DNA of 64,000 nt, from assembly GCF_937912035.1 (NCBI RefSeq), contig NZ_CALDPF010000007.1:74782-138781 (forward strand). The letters are read 5' to 3'. Below are positions 8,538 to 17,184 of the stretch, in pieces (within the stretch, counting starts at the first letter, position 1; each line of letters begins with the position of its first letter). This DNA is from an uncultured Bacteroides sp. GTDB lineage: Bacteria > Bacteroidota > Bacteroidia > Bacteroidales > Bacteroidaceae. The notes beneath the pieces were generated by a model. The model saw nothing but the letters and a program-made list of their open reading frames with translations, was not told the DNA's origin and ran no database searches. Position numbers and translations under genes: made by a program.

Positions 8538-9956
8538 ATGAAAAAACTCTATTTATTATTTGCAATTGTATTACTTTCATACAATTTGTGTTTTGCGCAA
8601 CAGGCAAAATACGTTTTCTATTTTATTGGTGACGGAATGGGTGTAAACCAGGTTCAGGGAACAGAACTTTTCCAGGGAGAATTAAACGGAAAAATAGCTA
8701 TCGAACCTTTATATTTCACCCAATTTCCAATATCGACTGTGGCAACCACATTTTCTGCCACAAACGGAGTAACGGACTCTGCTGCGGCAGGAACAGCATT
8801 AGCCACAGGCAACAAGACAAAAAACGGTGCCATTGGTGTACTGAAAGACCTTGAAACTCCGGTTAACAGTGTTGCTGTTTGGGCAAAAAACAGTGGTAGC
8901 AGAGTAGGTATAGCCACAAGCGTCAGTGTAGACCATGCCACTCCTGCTGCATTCTATGCACATGAAGCAGGCCGTAGCAGCTATTATAACATCGGTACTG
9001 ACCTCTACACTACAGGTTTTGATTTCTATGCCGGCTCTGATTTCATGGAACCGAAAAACAAAAAAGACAGTAAAGCAAAGGACCTATATAAAATGGCAGA
9101 TGAATACGGCTATGCTATTGCCAGAGGATATAAGGATTATACCAAGAAAAGAACTAAAGCCGACAAGATGATTTTGTTCCAGACCGAGGAAGCATCATCT
9201 AAAGACAGAAGTGCTATTCCGTACGCAATTGACAGAACAGAAAAAGATCTGACACTCGAAGATATAACCCGATCAGCTATAGACTTCCTTTCAAAAGACT
9301 TAAGCAAAGGCTTCTTCCTAATGGTGGAAGGCGGTAAAATAGACTGGGCATGCCACAGTAACGATGGAGCAACAGCATTCCGCGAAGTACAGGATTTCGA
9401 CAAGGCCATAAAACAAGCATACGAATTCTACAAACAGCATCCTGATGAAACTCTTATTGTAGTGACAGCCGACCATGAGACTGGAGGTATAGTATTGGGA
9501 ACAGGCCAGTACAAACTGAACCTTAAAGCCATTGAAAACCAAAAGACAAGCGAAAGTGGATTTACAAAAATACTGAATGCCATGCGCAAGGAGTATAAAA
9601 ACAATGTTCCTTGGGAATCTGTACAGAACGCATTAAAAGAAAATTTCGGATTTTGGGATGAAATAGAATTGTCAGAAAAACAAGAATCACGTCTGAAAAG
9701 TGTTTACGAAAAAACACTGAAAGGACAAGATGCAAAAATGGAAAAAAGCGAGTATGCACAAGATGAAGCTCTGGCTGCAGAAGCAAAACGTATAATAAAC
9801 GAAATAGCCCTTATAGGATGGACCAGCGGAGGACATTCGGCAGGATATGTTCCTGTATTTGCCATCGGTGCCGGTGCACAGAACTTCAGCGGAAGACTGG
9901 ACAACACACAGATTCCTAAACTGATTGCAAAATCTGCAGGATACATGATTAAATAA
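8538..9956 (+). CDS. alkaline phosphatase (PhoA superfamily)
   Basis: 472-residue exported phosphomonoesterase with a signal peptide (residues 1-20, CFA/Q). The first metal site is YFIGDGMG (about 29-34). The nucleophile is Ser81 in TDSAAAGTALATG. Further metal ligands are DHATPAAFYAH (132-142), MVEGGKIDWACHSND (262-276), TADHETGG (310-317) and GGHSAGYVP (about 438-446). All residues expected for a two-zinc, one-magnesium site are therefore present. It would release phosphate in the periplasm. It stands alone between a divergent lipoprotein gene and a convergent operon; a strong hairpin follows at 10000-10062. Confidence 0.93.
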   Translation: MKKLYLLFAIVLLSYNLCFAQQAKYVFYFIGDGMGVNQVQGTELFQGELNGKIAIEPLYFTQFPISTVATTFSATNGVTDSAAAGTALATGNKTKNGAIGVLKDLETPVNSVAVWAKNSGSRVGIATSVSVDHATPAAFYAHEAGRSSYYNIGTDLYTTGFDFYAGSDFMEPKNKKDSKAKDLYKMADEYGYAIARGYKDYTKKRTKADKMILFQTEEASSKDRSAIPYAIDRTEKDLTLEDITRSAIDFLSKDLSKGFFLMVEGGKIDWACHSNDGATAFREVQDFDKAIKQAYEFYKQHPDETLIVVTADHETGGIVLGTGQYKLNLKAIENQKTSESGFTKILNAMRKEYKNNVPWESVQNALKENFGFWDEIELSEKQESRLKSVYEKTLKGQDAKMEKSEYAQDEALAAEAKRIINEIALIGWTSGGHSAGYVPVFAIGAGAQNFSGRLDNTQIPKLIAKSAGYMIK

Positions 9957-9999
9957 AAACATTCACATTTCGTTTTGACTTACTTATTTTTAATATATG

Positions 10000-10062
10000 T
10001 TTAGCGGCTGTTTAAACACTGTTCAGTAGCTTTCTCCTAACAGTGCTTAAACAGCCGCTAAA
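10000..10062. terminator. long inverted repeat between converging genes
   Basis: The arms 10000-10023 and 10039-10062 are complementary at 23 of 24 positions (TTTAGCGGCTGTTTAAACAC with its reverse complement) around a 15-base loop. It lies between the stops of alkaline phosphatase and the HhH gene, so it probably acts as a bidirectional terminator. Neither side has the long T tract normally expected, so another role is possible. Confidence 0.6.
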
Positions 10063-10081
10063 CTTTATACAAATCCTGTTT

Positions 10082-10813
10082 CTACTCAAAAGAAAAATAA
10101 TGACTGAGTTTTGTTATATCTTCTTTAGAAAATTCTTTCAACATTGATAACTGTGAAATATCGGTTATTTTTCCTCTTTTGCGTCGTAATTCCACTACAG
10201 CCTTTGCCTTATAAAAATCCATATATGGATGTCTTCTTAAATCATCTATATCAGCTTTATTTATACTGATTTTACGATATACATCCGACTTTATCTGAAA
10301 CCATACCAACAATGTGGTATCTACATATTTTACTTCAAGCAACTGACTTACATCATAAAATCCTCCGAGACGATTCCTGTAGTTCACAATATTACGTGAT
10401 ATCACACTTCCTATACCCGGTATTTTCTTCAGGACCAAAGTATCGGCAGTATTGACATCAACAATTACTCCTCGTGAAAATTTTTCTTGTCTGGGGAATT
10501 TATGAACCTTCTTATTTTCTTCTTTCCCTACATATAAGGAAGTGTCGGAACTTTGTTTTTTTTCTTTTGTCAAAGCAAACGCTTCCTTCTCATCACTCTT
10601 TCTATATACATATTTCTTATCGTATTCACGTTTTTCCTTCTCGACCTTTCTATAAAGTGAATCAGCTATTGCCAATGGTTCAGCTGATATTTCATTATGC
10701 CTCTCACCCAAACTTCCAGTGGACAACAATCCTAAAAGAAGAATAAGCAACAGCAATAACAACAATATAGCCCTACGCTGTCCACGGGAATAAAAGAACC
10801 ATTCCTTCCACAT
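10082..10813 (-). CDS. membrane-anchored helix-hairpin-helix (ComEA-like) protein
   Basis: 243 residues. One N-terminal membrane segment (about 13-30, very Leu-rich) is followed by a charged linker (40-110). The C-terminal half carries repeated HhH motifs: VDVNTADTLVLKKIPGIGSV, a second copy around SINKADIDDLRRHPYM, and a last KRGKITDISQLSMLKEF. HhH pairs contact the DNA backbone; ComEA-type proteins bind incoming DNA outside the membrane. No other competence gene is nearby, so the role in DNA uptake is family inference only. It lies 11 bp after the transporter gene and is probably co-transcribed with it. Confidence 0.75.
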   Translation of the reverse strand: MWKEWFFYSRGQRRAILLLLLLLILLLGLLSTGSLGERHNEISAEPLAIADSLYRKVEKEKREYDKKYVYRKSDEKEAFALTKEKKQSSDTSLYVGKEENKKVHKFPRQEKFSRGVIVDVNTADTLVLKKIPGIGSVISRNIVNYRNRLGGFYDVSQLLEVKYVDTTLLVWFQIKSDVYRKISINKADIDDLRRHPYMDFYKAKAVVELRRKRGKITDISQLSMLKEFSKEDITKLSHYFSFE

Positions 10814-10824
10814 ACAGATAATTC

Positions 10825-12195
10825 TTATTTAAACAATCCTAATTCGTTTAGGAAAATGAGCATGATGCCTAGAGGAGCGATAAATTTAAGAATAAAAATA
10901 TATAGAGGATAATAAGTGGACTTTAGTGCACCGTAGTTGGTTGCCTCGCCTTTTACTATAGTCTTATTCAATACCCAGCCTACAAAAACCGCAGACAACA
11001 TACCAGACACCGGTAACATGATTTTTGCAGTAAGATAATCAAGAGCATCAAAGAAGTTCATTCCTGCTATTTTGTATCCATTCCATAGGCCCAAAGCCAA
11101 TGAAGACACAACCCCTATGGTCCAGCATCCCAAAGATACTATAGTAGCTGCCCTACCACGAGTAAGTCCAAACTTCTCATGAAGGAAGGCGGTGGATACC
11201 TCATGAAGAGATATAGTAGATGTGAGAGCCGCAAGCGCAAGCAGAAGATAGAAAGCCATGGCACATACCACAGCCAACAAAGGTACTGCCGAGAAAGCCT
11301 GCTGAAACACGTTGGGCAATGTTATGAATATCAATGAAGGACCGGAACCTGGATTAATTCCGACAGAAAAGGCAGCAGGAAAAATGATTATTCCAGCCAG
11401 TATTGCAACGAAAGTATCAATTACTCCCACGCTCATTGCAGTATGTCCAAGTCTGGTTTCCTTACCGAAATAAGATGCGTATGTAGACAAACATCCCATA
11501 CCAAGACTCATAGAGAAGAATGCCTGCCCCATTGCTCCGAGAAAGACTTCAGGAGTAACCTTGCTGAAATCAGGCTTGAAAAGGAACTCAATACCTTTTT
11601 CCGCACCAGGAAGAGTGACTGAACATATAGCCAGTAATACCACAAGAATGAAAAGAACCGGCATCAAAATCTTAGAAGAACGTTCTATACCATCCTTCAC
11701 CCCTCTTACAATAACGATGTGTGTCAGAAGCATAAACACTGTAAGCCATATTATAGGTCTTAATGGATCGGACGAGAATTCATTGAACATTGTTATAAAT
11801 CCTTCGGCATTCTTTCCTTCGAAACCTCCTATAGTTGCTTGAAACAGATATTCCAATGTCCATCCTGCCACAACCGAATAATATCCTAAAATAAGAAAAC
11901 CAGTAAGAACACCCAAATAGCCAACCCATTTCCATTTCGTACCTGGGGCCAGAACACTGAACGAACCTCCTGTACTGGCCTTTGCACTACGGCCTATAGT
12001 AAACTCGGCCACCATTATAGGCAAACCAAATATAAAAATACAGCCTAGATATATAAGTATAAAAGCGGCACCACCATGATTTCCCGCCTCGTATGGGAAT
12101 CGCCATATATTTCCTAATCCCACTGCCGAACCTGCCGCCGCCAATATTGCTCCCAATTTACTTCCAAAACTAACTCTGTCGTGATGATGTTGCAT
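10825..12195 (-). CDS. sodium-dependent amino-acid transporter (NSS/SNF family)
   Basis: 456-residue inner-membrane symporter with the LeuT fold. The NSS signature GSAVGLGNIWRFPY (about 21-34) forms the unwound TM1 that binds sodium and substrate; AAFILIYLG and GLPIMVAEFTIGR follow, and about 12 membrane segments are visible. Bacterial members import amino acids such as tryptophan, tyrosine or leucine with Na+. The specific substrate cannot be told from sequence. It heads a unit with the HhH gene. Its promoter overlaps the divergent VanZ-like promoter. Confidence 0.92.
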   Translation of the reverse strand: MQHHHDRVSFGSKLGAILAAAGSAVGLGNIWRFPYEAGNHGGAAFILIYLGCIFIFGLPIMVAEFTIGRSAKASTGGSFSVLAPGTKWKWVGYLGVLTGFLILGYYSVVAGWTLEYLFQATIGGFEGKNAEGFITMFNEFSSDPLRPIIWLTVFMLLTHIVIVRGVKDGIERSSKILMPVLFILVVLLAICSVTLPGAEKGIEFLFKPDFSKVTPEVFLGAMGQAFFSMSLGMGCLSTYASYFGKETRLGHTAMSVGVIDTFVAILAGIIIFPAAFSVGINPGSGPSLIFITLPNVFQQAFSAVPLLAVVCAMAFYLLLALAALTSTISLHEVSTAFLHEKFGLTRGRAATIVSLGCWTIGVVSSLALGLWNGYKIAGMNFFDALDYLTAKIMLPVSGMLSAVFVGWVLNKTIVKGEATNYGALKSTYYPLYIFILKFIAPLGIMLIFLNELGLFK

Positions 12196-12236
12196 AAAAA
12201 AACATATTAAATAATAAATAGAATTGTTTAGCGGCG

Positions 12237-12264
12237 CAAATGTACGAAAAATATCATATTTTTG
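12237..12264. promoter_or_regulatory. overlapping divergent -7 elements
   Basis: Minus-strand TACATTTG (complement of 12237-12244) serves the NSS transporter, and plus-strand TATTTTTG (12257-12264) serves the VanZ-like gene. The two elements are 12 bp apart, so polymerase bound at one would be expected to hinder the other. Confidence 0.55.
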
Positions 12265-12287
12265 ACGAAGAAATAAATATTTATAAC

Positions 12288-12683
12288 ATGATTACATATT
12301 TAAAACGTTATCCGTTGTCTATTCTGGTGATAGCAGCCATCCTGTATCTGTCGTTCTTTAAACCTCCACAGACTTCTATCAGTGAAATAAAGAATATTGA
12401 TAAGATTGTTCATATATGTATGTATGGAGGACTTACAATTATACTGTGGACTGAACATCTCAGACAACATTTTCCCCTAATCAAAAAACACCTTATTATC
12501 GGAGGAGTTCTATGCCCTATTATTATGAGCGGACTTATAGAAATTGGTCAGGCTACTCTAACCGAAACAAGAGGAGGCGACTGGTTTGATTTTCTGGCAA
12601 ACATAACTGGTGTAGTATTAGGCAGTGTTTTCAGCTATTATATTTTACGCCCATATATATGGAAAAAGCATAACGATAAATAA
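12288..12683 (+). CDS. VanZ-like small membrane protein
   Basis: 131 residues from the ATG at 12288; the frame opens earlier at 12240, but that start lies upstream of the -7 element. Four hydrophobic segments are visible: 9-26, about 45-60, 65-85 and about 100-125. Family features are DKIVHICMYGGL and the conserved GLIEIGQATLTETRGGDWFDFLANITG. VanZ-like proteins are inner-membrane proteins of uncertain function; the name comes from a teicoplanin-resistance accessory gene and should not be read as resistance here. A bidirectional terminator follows. Confidence 0.8.
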   Translation: MITYLKRYPLSILVIAAILYLSFFKPPQTSISEIKNIDKIVHICMYGGLTIILWTEHLRQHFPLIKKHLIIGGVLCPIIMSGLIEIGQATLTETRGGDWFDFLANITGVVLGSVFSYYILRPYIWKKHNDK

Positions 12684-12691
12684 TGATATAA

Positions 12692-12739
12692 AAAATGCTC
12701 ATCAAGCCTTGTTTTAAAACCCGGCATGATGAGCATTTT
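12692..12739. terminator. bidirectional terminator between VanZ-like gene and glucokinase
   Basis: AAAATGCTCATCA (12692-12704) pairs perfectly with TGATGAGCATTTT (12727-12739), with A and T tracts on the two outer sides. It suits both converging genes. Confidence 0.85.
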
Positions 12740-12760
12740 AAATATTAGGGGAAAATAGAT

Positions 12761-13735
12761 TTAAGATTCCTTAACTTCCCAACCCAATGCACTTGCACCA
12801 AGGACAGCAGCATCAGCATCTTTAAGTTGAGAAAGCAATAATTTAGTCTTTCCGGCATAAATCTTAAGAACATTCTCATCCAAAGCCTTCTGAATAGGTT
12901 TCATGATAAGATCACCAGCTTTGGCAAGACCACCGAACAGAACAATCGCTTCAGGACTTGAGAAAGCTATAAAGTCAGCCAATGCTCTACCCAAAATAGT
13001 TCCTGTATATTCAAATATCTCTAAAGCAAGCTTGTCACCTTTGATTGCTGCATCGTACACATCCTTTGAAACGATTTCTTCAGCAGGAATTTCTCTAAGC
13101 AAGCTTGGTTCAGAACGGGCAACAAGGAACTCACGTGCAGTACGAGCTACACCTGTCGCCGAACAATAAGTTTCAAGACATCCCTTACGTCCGCATCCAC
13201 AGATACGACCATCACGTTCTACAATCACATGGCCCAGTTCACCTGCAAAACCATCATGACCATAAACCAACTGACCGTTTACAACGATACCACTACCAAC
13301 ACCTGTACCAAGTGTAATCATAATGAAATCTCTCAAGCCGCGTGCTGCTCCGTATGTCATTTCACCAATAGCAGCAGCGTTTGCATCGTTAGTAAGTGCT
13401 GTAGGAATTCCCAATTTATCTTCAAACATGGCAGCCAAAGGAATAACTCCCTTCCAAGGAAGATTTGGAGCAAATTCAATAGTTCCATTATAATAATTAC
13501 CGTTTGGCGCACCAACACCCATTCCCTTGAACTTCTCTGCACCTCCGAACTGCTGTAAAAGAGGAATAAGTTTCTTGCACACAGCATCAACATACTCATC
13601 TATTTCCTCATACTCTTGAGTCTTAATAGAATCGGAAGCCAAAACGTTTCCACGAGAATCAACTACACCGAAAACGGTATTTGTACCGCCGATGTCCATA
13701 CCAACCACATAAGGTTTTTCCATATTTACAGTCAT
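12761..13735 (-). CDS. glkA: ROK-family glucokinase
   Basis: 324-residue cytoplasmic sugar kinase, ATP + glucose to glucose-6-phosphate. The N-terminal phosphate loop is VVGMDIGGTNTVFGVV (about 10-25), the sugar-binding NDANAAAIGE is near 120, and the ROK zinc/Cys motif HVIVERDGRICGCGRKGC lies around 165-185. The order and length are those of ROK glucokinases. N-acetyl-hexosamine or other hexoses are possible alternative substrates. It is monocistronic, with a -7 element TATTTTTG on the minus strand (13767-13774). A second in-frame ATG (residue 5) is an alternative start. Confidence 0.88.
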   Translation of the reverse strand: MTVNMEKPYVVGMDIGGTNTVFGVVDSRGNVLASDSIKTQEYEEIDEYVDAVCKKLIPLLQQFGGAEKFKGMGVGAPNGNYYNGTIEFAPNLPWKGVIPLAAMFEDKLGIPTALTNDANAAAIGEMTYGAARGLRDFIMITLGTGVGSGIVVNGQLVYGHDGFAGELGHVIVERDGRICGCGRKGCLETYCSATGVARTAREFLVARSEPSLLREIPAEEIVSKDVYDAAIKGDKLALEIFEYTGTILGRALADFIAFSSPEAIVLFGGLAKAGDLIMKPIQKALDENVLKIYAGKTKLLLSQLKDADAAVLGASALGWEVKES

Positions 13736-13766
13736 GACATTTATTGTTTAGGGTTAATTATTGAGA

Positions 13767-13774
13767 CAAAAATA
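13767..13774 (-). promoter_or_regulatory. -7 element of glkA
   Basis: Complement reads TATTTTTG, about 32 bp upstream of the start codon. Confidence 0.45.
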
Positions 13775-13874
13775 TACAATAGACAATAATCTAACAAATT
13801 TTTCAAATAAATATTAATACGAATATATAAGTTTTTTTCTAATTTAGCTGCGAATTTATTAATCAATTGACAAA

Positions 13875-14594
13875 ATGATTCAATTAAAAGACATAAACAA
13901 AACGTATCACAACGGTGCTCCACTTCATGTTCTGAAAGGTATAAACCTTGAAATAAAAAAAGGGGAATTTGTTTCTATAATGGGAGCCTCAGGTTCGGGA
14001 AAATCCACATTACTTAATATACTGGGAATACTTGACAATTATGACACTGGAGAATATACGCTGAATGGTGTACTTATAAAGAACCTAAGCGAAACCAAGG
14101 CAGCAGAATACAGAAACAGGATGATAGGTTTCATTTTCCAGTCATTCAATCTTATTTCATTTAAAAACGCGATGGAGAATGTAGCTCTGCCTCTGTATTA
14201 TCAGGGAGTGGGTAGAAAGAAAAGGAATGAACTTGCTATGGAATACCTTGACAAACTGGGACTGAAAGAATGGGCCCACCACATGCCCAACGAACTTTCG
14301 GGCGGACAAAAGCAGAGAGTAGCCATAGCCAGGGCACTCATATCAAAGCCTGAAATCATCTTGGCTGACGAGCCTACGGGAGCGCTGGACAGCAAGACAT
14401 CTGTAGAAGTAATGAACATACTGAAAGAATTACATGAAAAGGAAGGACTGACTATCATAATAGTAACACACGAGAGCGGTGTGGCGAACCAGACAAATAA
14501 GATAATTCATATCAAGGATGGTATAATTGAAAAAATAGAAGATAACATAGATCATAATGCATCACCATTCGGCAAGAACGGATTCATGAAATAA
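13875..14594 (+). CDS. ABC transporter ATPase, MacB/LolD type
   Basis: 239-residue ATPase that powers the efflux system encoded by the next four genes. Walker A GASGSGKST is at 37-45, the Q-loop FIFQSFNLIS around 87-95, the signature LSGGQKQRVAIARAL at 141-155, Walker B IILADEP at 161-167 and the H-loop in VTHES near 198. It belongs to the MacB/LolD branch, whose transporters use mechanotransmission rather than moving substrate through the membrane domain. It starts a five-gene unit (ATPase, two permeases, adaptor, TolC-type channel) with gaps of 2-83 bp. Confidence 0.93.
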   Translation: MIQLKDINKTYHNGAPLHVLKGINLEIKKGEFVSIMGASGSGKSTLLNILGILDNYDTGEYTLNGVLIKNLSETKAAEYRNRMIGFIFQSFNLISFKNAMENVALPLYYQGVGRKKRNELAMEYLDKLGLKEWAHHMPNELSGGQKQRVAIARALISKPEIILADEPTGALDSKTSVEVMNILKELHEKEGLTIIIVTHESGVANQTNKIIHIKDGIIEKIEDNIDHNASPFGKNGFMK

Positions 14595-14606
14595 TTTAAA
14601 AAAGAA

Positions 14607-15854
14607 ATGATAGATCTTATTCAAGAAATATACGGTACAATAATGCGCAACAAACTGCGCACTGCACTGACGGGATTTGCCGTAGCTTGGGGGATATTCA
14701 TGCTCATTGTTCTTTTAGGGGCAGGAAACGGACTTATACATGCTTTCGAAAACCAGTCGGCAGACATGAAGATGAACTCCATGAAGATTTACCCCGGAGT
14801 TACCTCGAAAGCTTTCAACGGACTAAACGAGGGCAGAAACATTTCGCTCAATGAAAGCGACATGAAAATAACATCCAAAAGATTTACCGGCAATATTACC
14901 ACTGTAGGGGCTACAACAAGCCATAGTGGCATATTGACATACGGTAAAGAAAACGTAAGCATAACAATCAACGGTGTGTTCCCGAATCACACTGAAATGG
15001 AACCTATGCGACTCGTCAAGGGACGCTTCATAAACAAGCGTGACATGGAAGAGATGAGGAAAGTAATAGTCCTTCACCAGAAAACAGCAGACATTCTGTT
15101 TCCAAAATCCGAAGCTATTGGTAAATACATCACTTCACAGGGTGTTATGTATCAGGTTGTGGGAGTATACTCCGACCAGAACAGTTTCTCGCCAAGCGCA
15201 CTGGTTCCTTTCACCACGTTACAGATTATCTACAGCAAAGGTGACAGTATCGACAATATAATTTTCGCTACACAAAATCTTACAGACCAGGCATCGAACG
15301 ATATTTTCGAAAAAGAGTATCGTGCGGCAATAGGAAAGAACAATAATTTTGCCCCAGACGATGACAGCGCAATATGGATATGGAACAGATTCACCCAGTA
15401 TCTGCAACAACAGTCGGCAACAAACATTCTGAATATTTCTATATGGGTTGTCGGTATTTTCACATTGCTCAGCGGAATAGTAGGTGTAAGCAATATAATG
15501 CTTATTACTGTCAGAGAAAGAACACATGAGTTCGGTATAAGGAAAGCGCTTGGGGCAAAACCTTCTTCAATTCTATGGCTGATAATATCGGAAAGTGTAG
15601 TGATAACAACATTTTTCGGATATTTAGGCATGGTAGCGGGTATTGCAACCACTGAATATATGAATATAGTGGCTGGAAAACAGGTTGTAGATGCAGGGGT
15701 ATTTTCGATGACTTTTTTTGAAAACCCTACAGTAGACATAAGTATTGCCATACAAGCCACACTTACACTGATAATAGCAGGAACGCTTGCCGGACTGTTT
15801 CCTGCTAGAAAAGCAGTAATGATACGACCGATTGAAGCACTTAGAGCAGACTGA
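14607..15854 (+). CDS. MacB-like ABC permease 1
   Basis: 415 residues. One membrane helix at about 16-38 is followed by a large periplasmic domain of the MacB type (about 45-275), then three helices near 285-310, 330-355 and 380-405. The FtsX-type core motifs ISGIVGVSNIMLITVRERTHEF-like (around 290-315) and FGIRKALGAKP are present. It starts 12 bp after the ATPase gene and is followed after 2 bp by a second, different permease. The pair most likely forms a heterodimer. Substrate unknown: such pumps export peptides, macrolides or lipids. Confidence 0.88.
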   Translation: MIDLIQEIYGTIMRNKLRTALTGFAVAWGIFMLIVLLGAGNGLIHAFENQSADMKMNSMKIYPGVTSKAFNGLNEGRNISLNESDMKITSKRFTGNITTVGATTSHSGILTYGKENVSITINGVFPNHTEMEPMRLVKGRFINKRDMEEMRKVIVLHQKTADILFPKSEAIGKYITSQGVMYQVVGVYSDQNSFSPSALVPFTTLQIIYSKGDSIDNIIFATQNLTDQASNDIFEKEYRAAIGKNNNFAPDDDSAIWIWNRFTQYLQQQSATNILNISIWVVGIFTLLSGIVGVSNIMLITVRERTHEFGIRKALGAKPSSILWLIISESVVITTFFGYLGMVAGIATTEYMNIVAGKQVVDAGVFSMTFFENPTVDISIAIQATLTLIIAGTLAGLFPARKAVMIRPIEALRAD

Positions 15855-15856
15855 TT

Positions 15857-17101
15857 ATGAAACGATTTGATTTGGATACATGCGAGGAGATAATCCTCAC
15901 CATAACGAGAAACAAGACACGCAGCCTGCTTACGGCTTTCGGAGTGTTTTGGGGAATATTCATGCTTGTAGCCCTTATGGGAGGAACCAAGGGTGTACAG
16001 GACCTTATGGCAAAACAATTTGTAGGATTTGCTACCAACTCTGGTTTTATGGGTACCAACCAAACAAGCAAAGCCTATAAAGGATTCCAGCAAGGACGTT
16101 TTTGGGAGCTCACAAACACCGATGTTGAAAGAGTCAGGCGAAGTGTTCCTGAAATAGAAGTTGTCACTCCGAACATAACGAAATGGGGAATAGACATGGT
16201 ATATAAAGAGAATAAGACCTCCGGTACCCTTAAAGGACTTTATCCGATATATGCCAAGATAGAAGAGCCACAAATATCAATGGGACGATATATAAACGAC
16301 ATGGATATTATAAACAGAAGAAAAGTATGTGTACTCGGTAGCAGAATTTTCGAGAGTCTTTTTCCCGACAAAAGCAATCCATGCGGAAAATATATCGAAG
16401 TAAGCGGTATATATTATCAGGTGATTGGAGTCAACATGGCTGCCGGAAACATGTCTGTTCAGGGTCAGGCAGAAACCTCCATCATTATTCCTTTTTCTAC
16501 AATGCAAAACAATTATAATTATGGAGACAAAATCCAAATGCTTAGTTTTACAGTCAAGAAGGGATACTCCGTGAGCGAAGTGCAGGAAAAAGTGGAATCC
16601 GTAATAAAACGCGCACATAATGTACATCCGGACGACAAACAGGCCGTAATCAGCGTAAATGCAGAAGCCATGTTCGGAATGATGGACAATCTGTTCTCGG
16701 GTATAGAAGTCTTGGGGTGGATGGTCGGACTTGGAACACTGCTTGCGGGTGCAATAGGTGTCAGCAACATCATGATGGTTACAGTAAAAGAAAGAACCAC
16801 CGAAATAGGCATCCGTAGAGCTATCGGTGCACGCCCCAATGACATATTAAGCCAGATTCTAACGGAAAGTATGGTACTGACCACCATTGCGGGAATGAGC
16901 GGAATATCCTTTGCTGTTTTCCTGCTTAATATTGTGGAACAAGCTCTCTCCTCTCCTACTTCAGCTGCACATTTTCAGATAAGTTTTTGGGGAGCTATAG
17001 GAGCGTGTATTCTGTTACTCATATTAGGATTACTGGCAGGACTGGCACCTGCATTCCGTGCAATGGCTATCAAACCTATAGAGGCTATCAGGGATGAATG
17101 A
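15857..17101 (+). CDS. MacB-like ABC permease 2
   Basis: 414 residues with the same architecture as the preceding gene: an N-terminal helix (about 20-40), a periplasmic MacB-type domain and three C-terminal helices. The motif GAIGVSNIMMVTVKERTTEI sits near 297-316, then GIRRAIGARPNDIL. The sequences diverge strongly in the periplasmic domain, so it is not a recent duplicate. It begins two bases after the stop of permease 1, implying translational coupling and a heterodimeric membrane domain. Confidence 0.88.
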   Translation: MKRFDLDTCEEIILTITRNKTRSLLTAFGVFWGIFMLVALMGGTKGVQDLMAKQFVGFATNSGFMGTNQTSKAYKGFQQGRFWELTNTDVERVRRSVPEIEVVTPNITKWGIDMVYKENKTSGTLKGLYPIYAKIEEPQISMGRYINDMDIINRRKVCVLGSRIFESLFPDKSNPCGKYIEVSGIYYQVIGVNMAAGNMSVQGQAETSIIIPFSTMQNNYNYGDKIQMLSFTVKKGYSVSEVQEKVESVIKRAHNVHPDDKQAVISVNAEAMFGMMDNLFSGIEVLGWMVGLGTLLAGAIGVSNIMMVTVKERTTEIGIRRAIGARPNDILSQILTESMVLTTIAGMSGISFAVFLLNIVEQALSSPTSAAHFQISFWGAIGACILLLILGLLAGLAPAFRAMAIKPIEAIRDE

Positions 17102-17184
17102 TATTCAATTTATAATGAAAAATTAAGAGTTAGTTGTTTAAAGCAAAATAGTACATAAAATAAGAAACTTAAAAACCAAATTAT

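Noticed and set aside
12240..12287. Longer N-terminus for the VanZ-like protein
   Set aside because: The extension overlaps the -7 element and adds a charged stretch with no match to the family. ATG 12288 is adjacent to the first membrane segment.
15230..16273. 347-codon open frame on the minus strand
   Set aside because: It lies antisense to the two MacB-like permease genes, which have clear motifs, and spans their junction. The predicted protein is a Ser/Ile-rich composition shadow.
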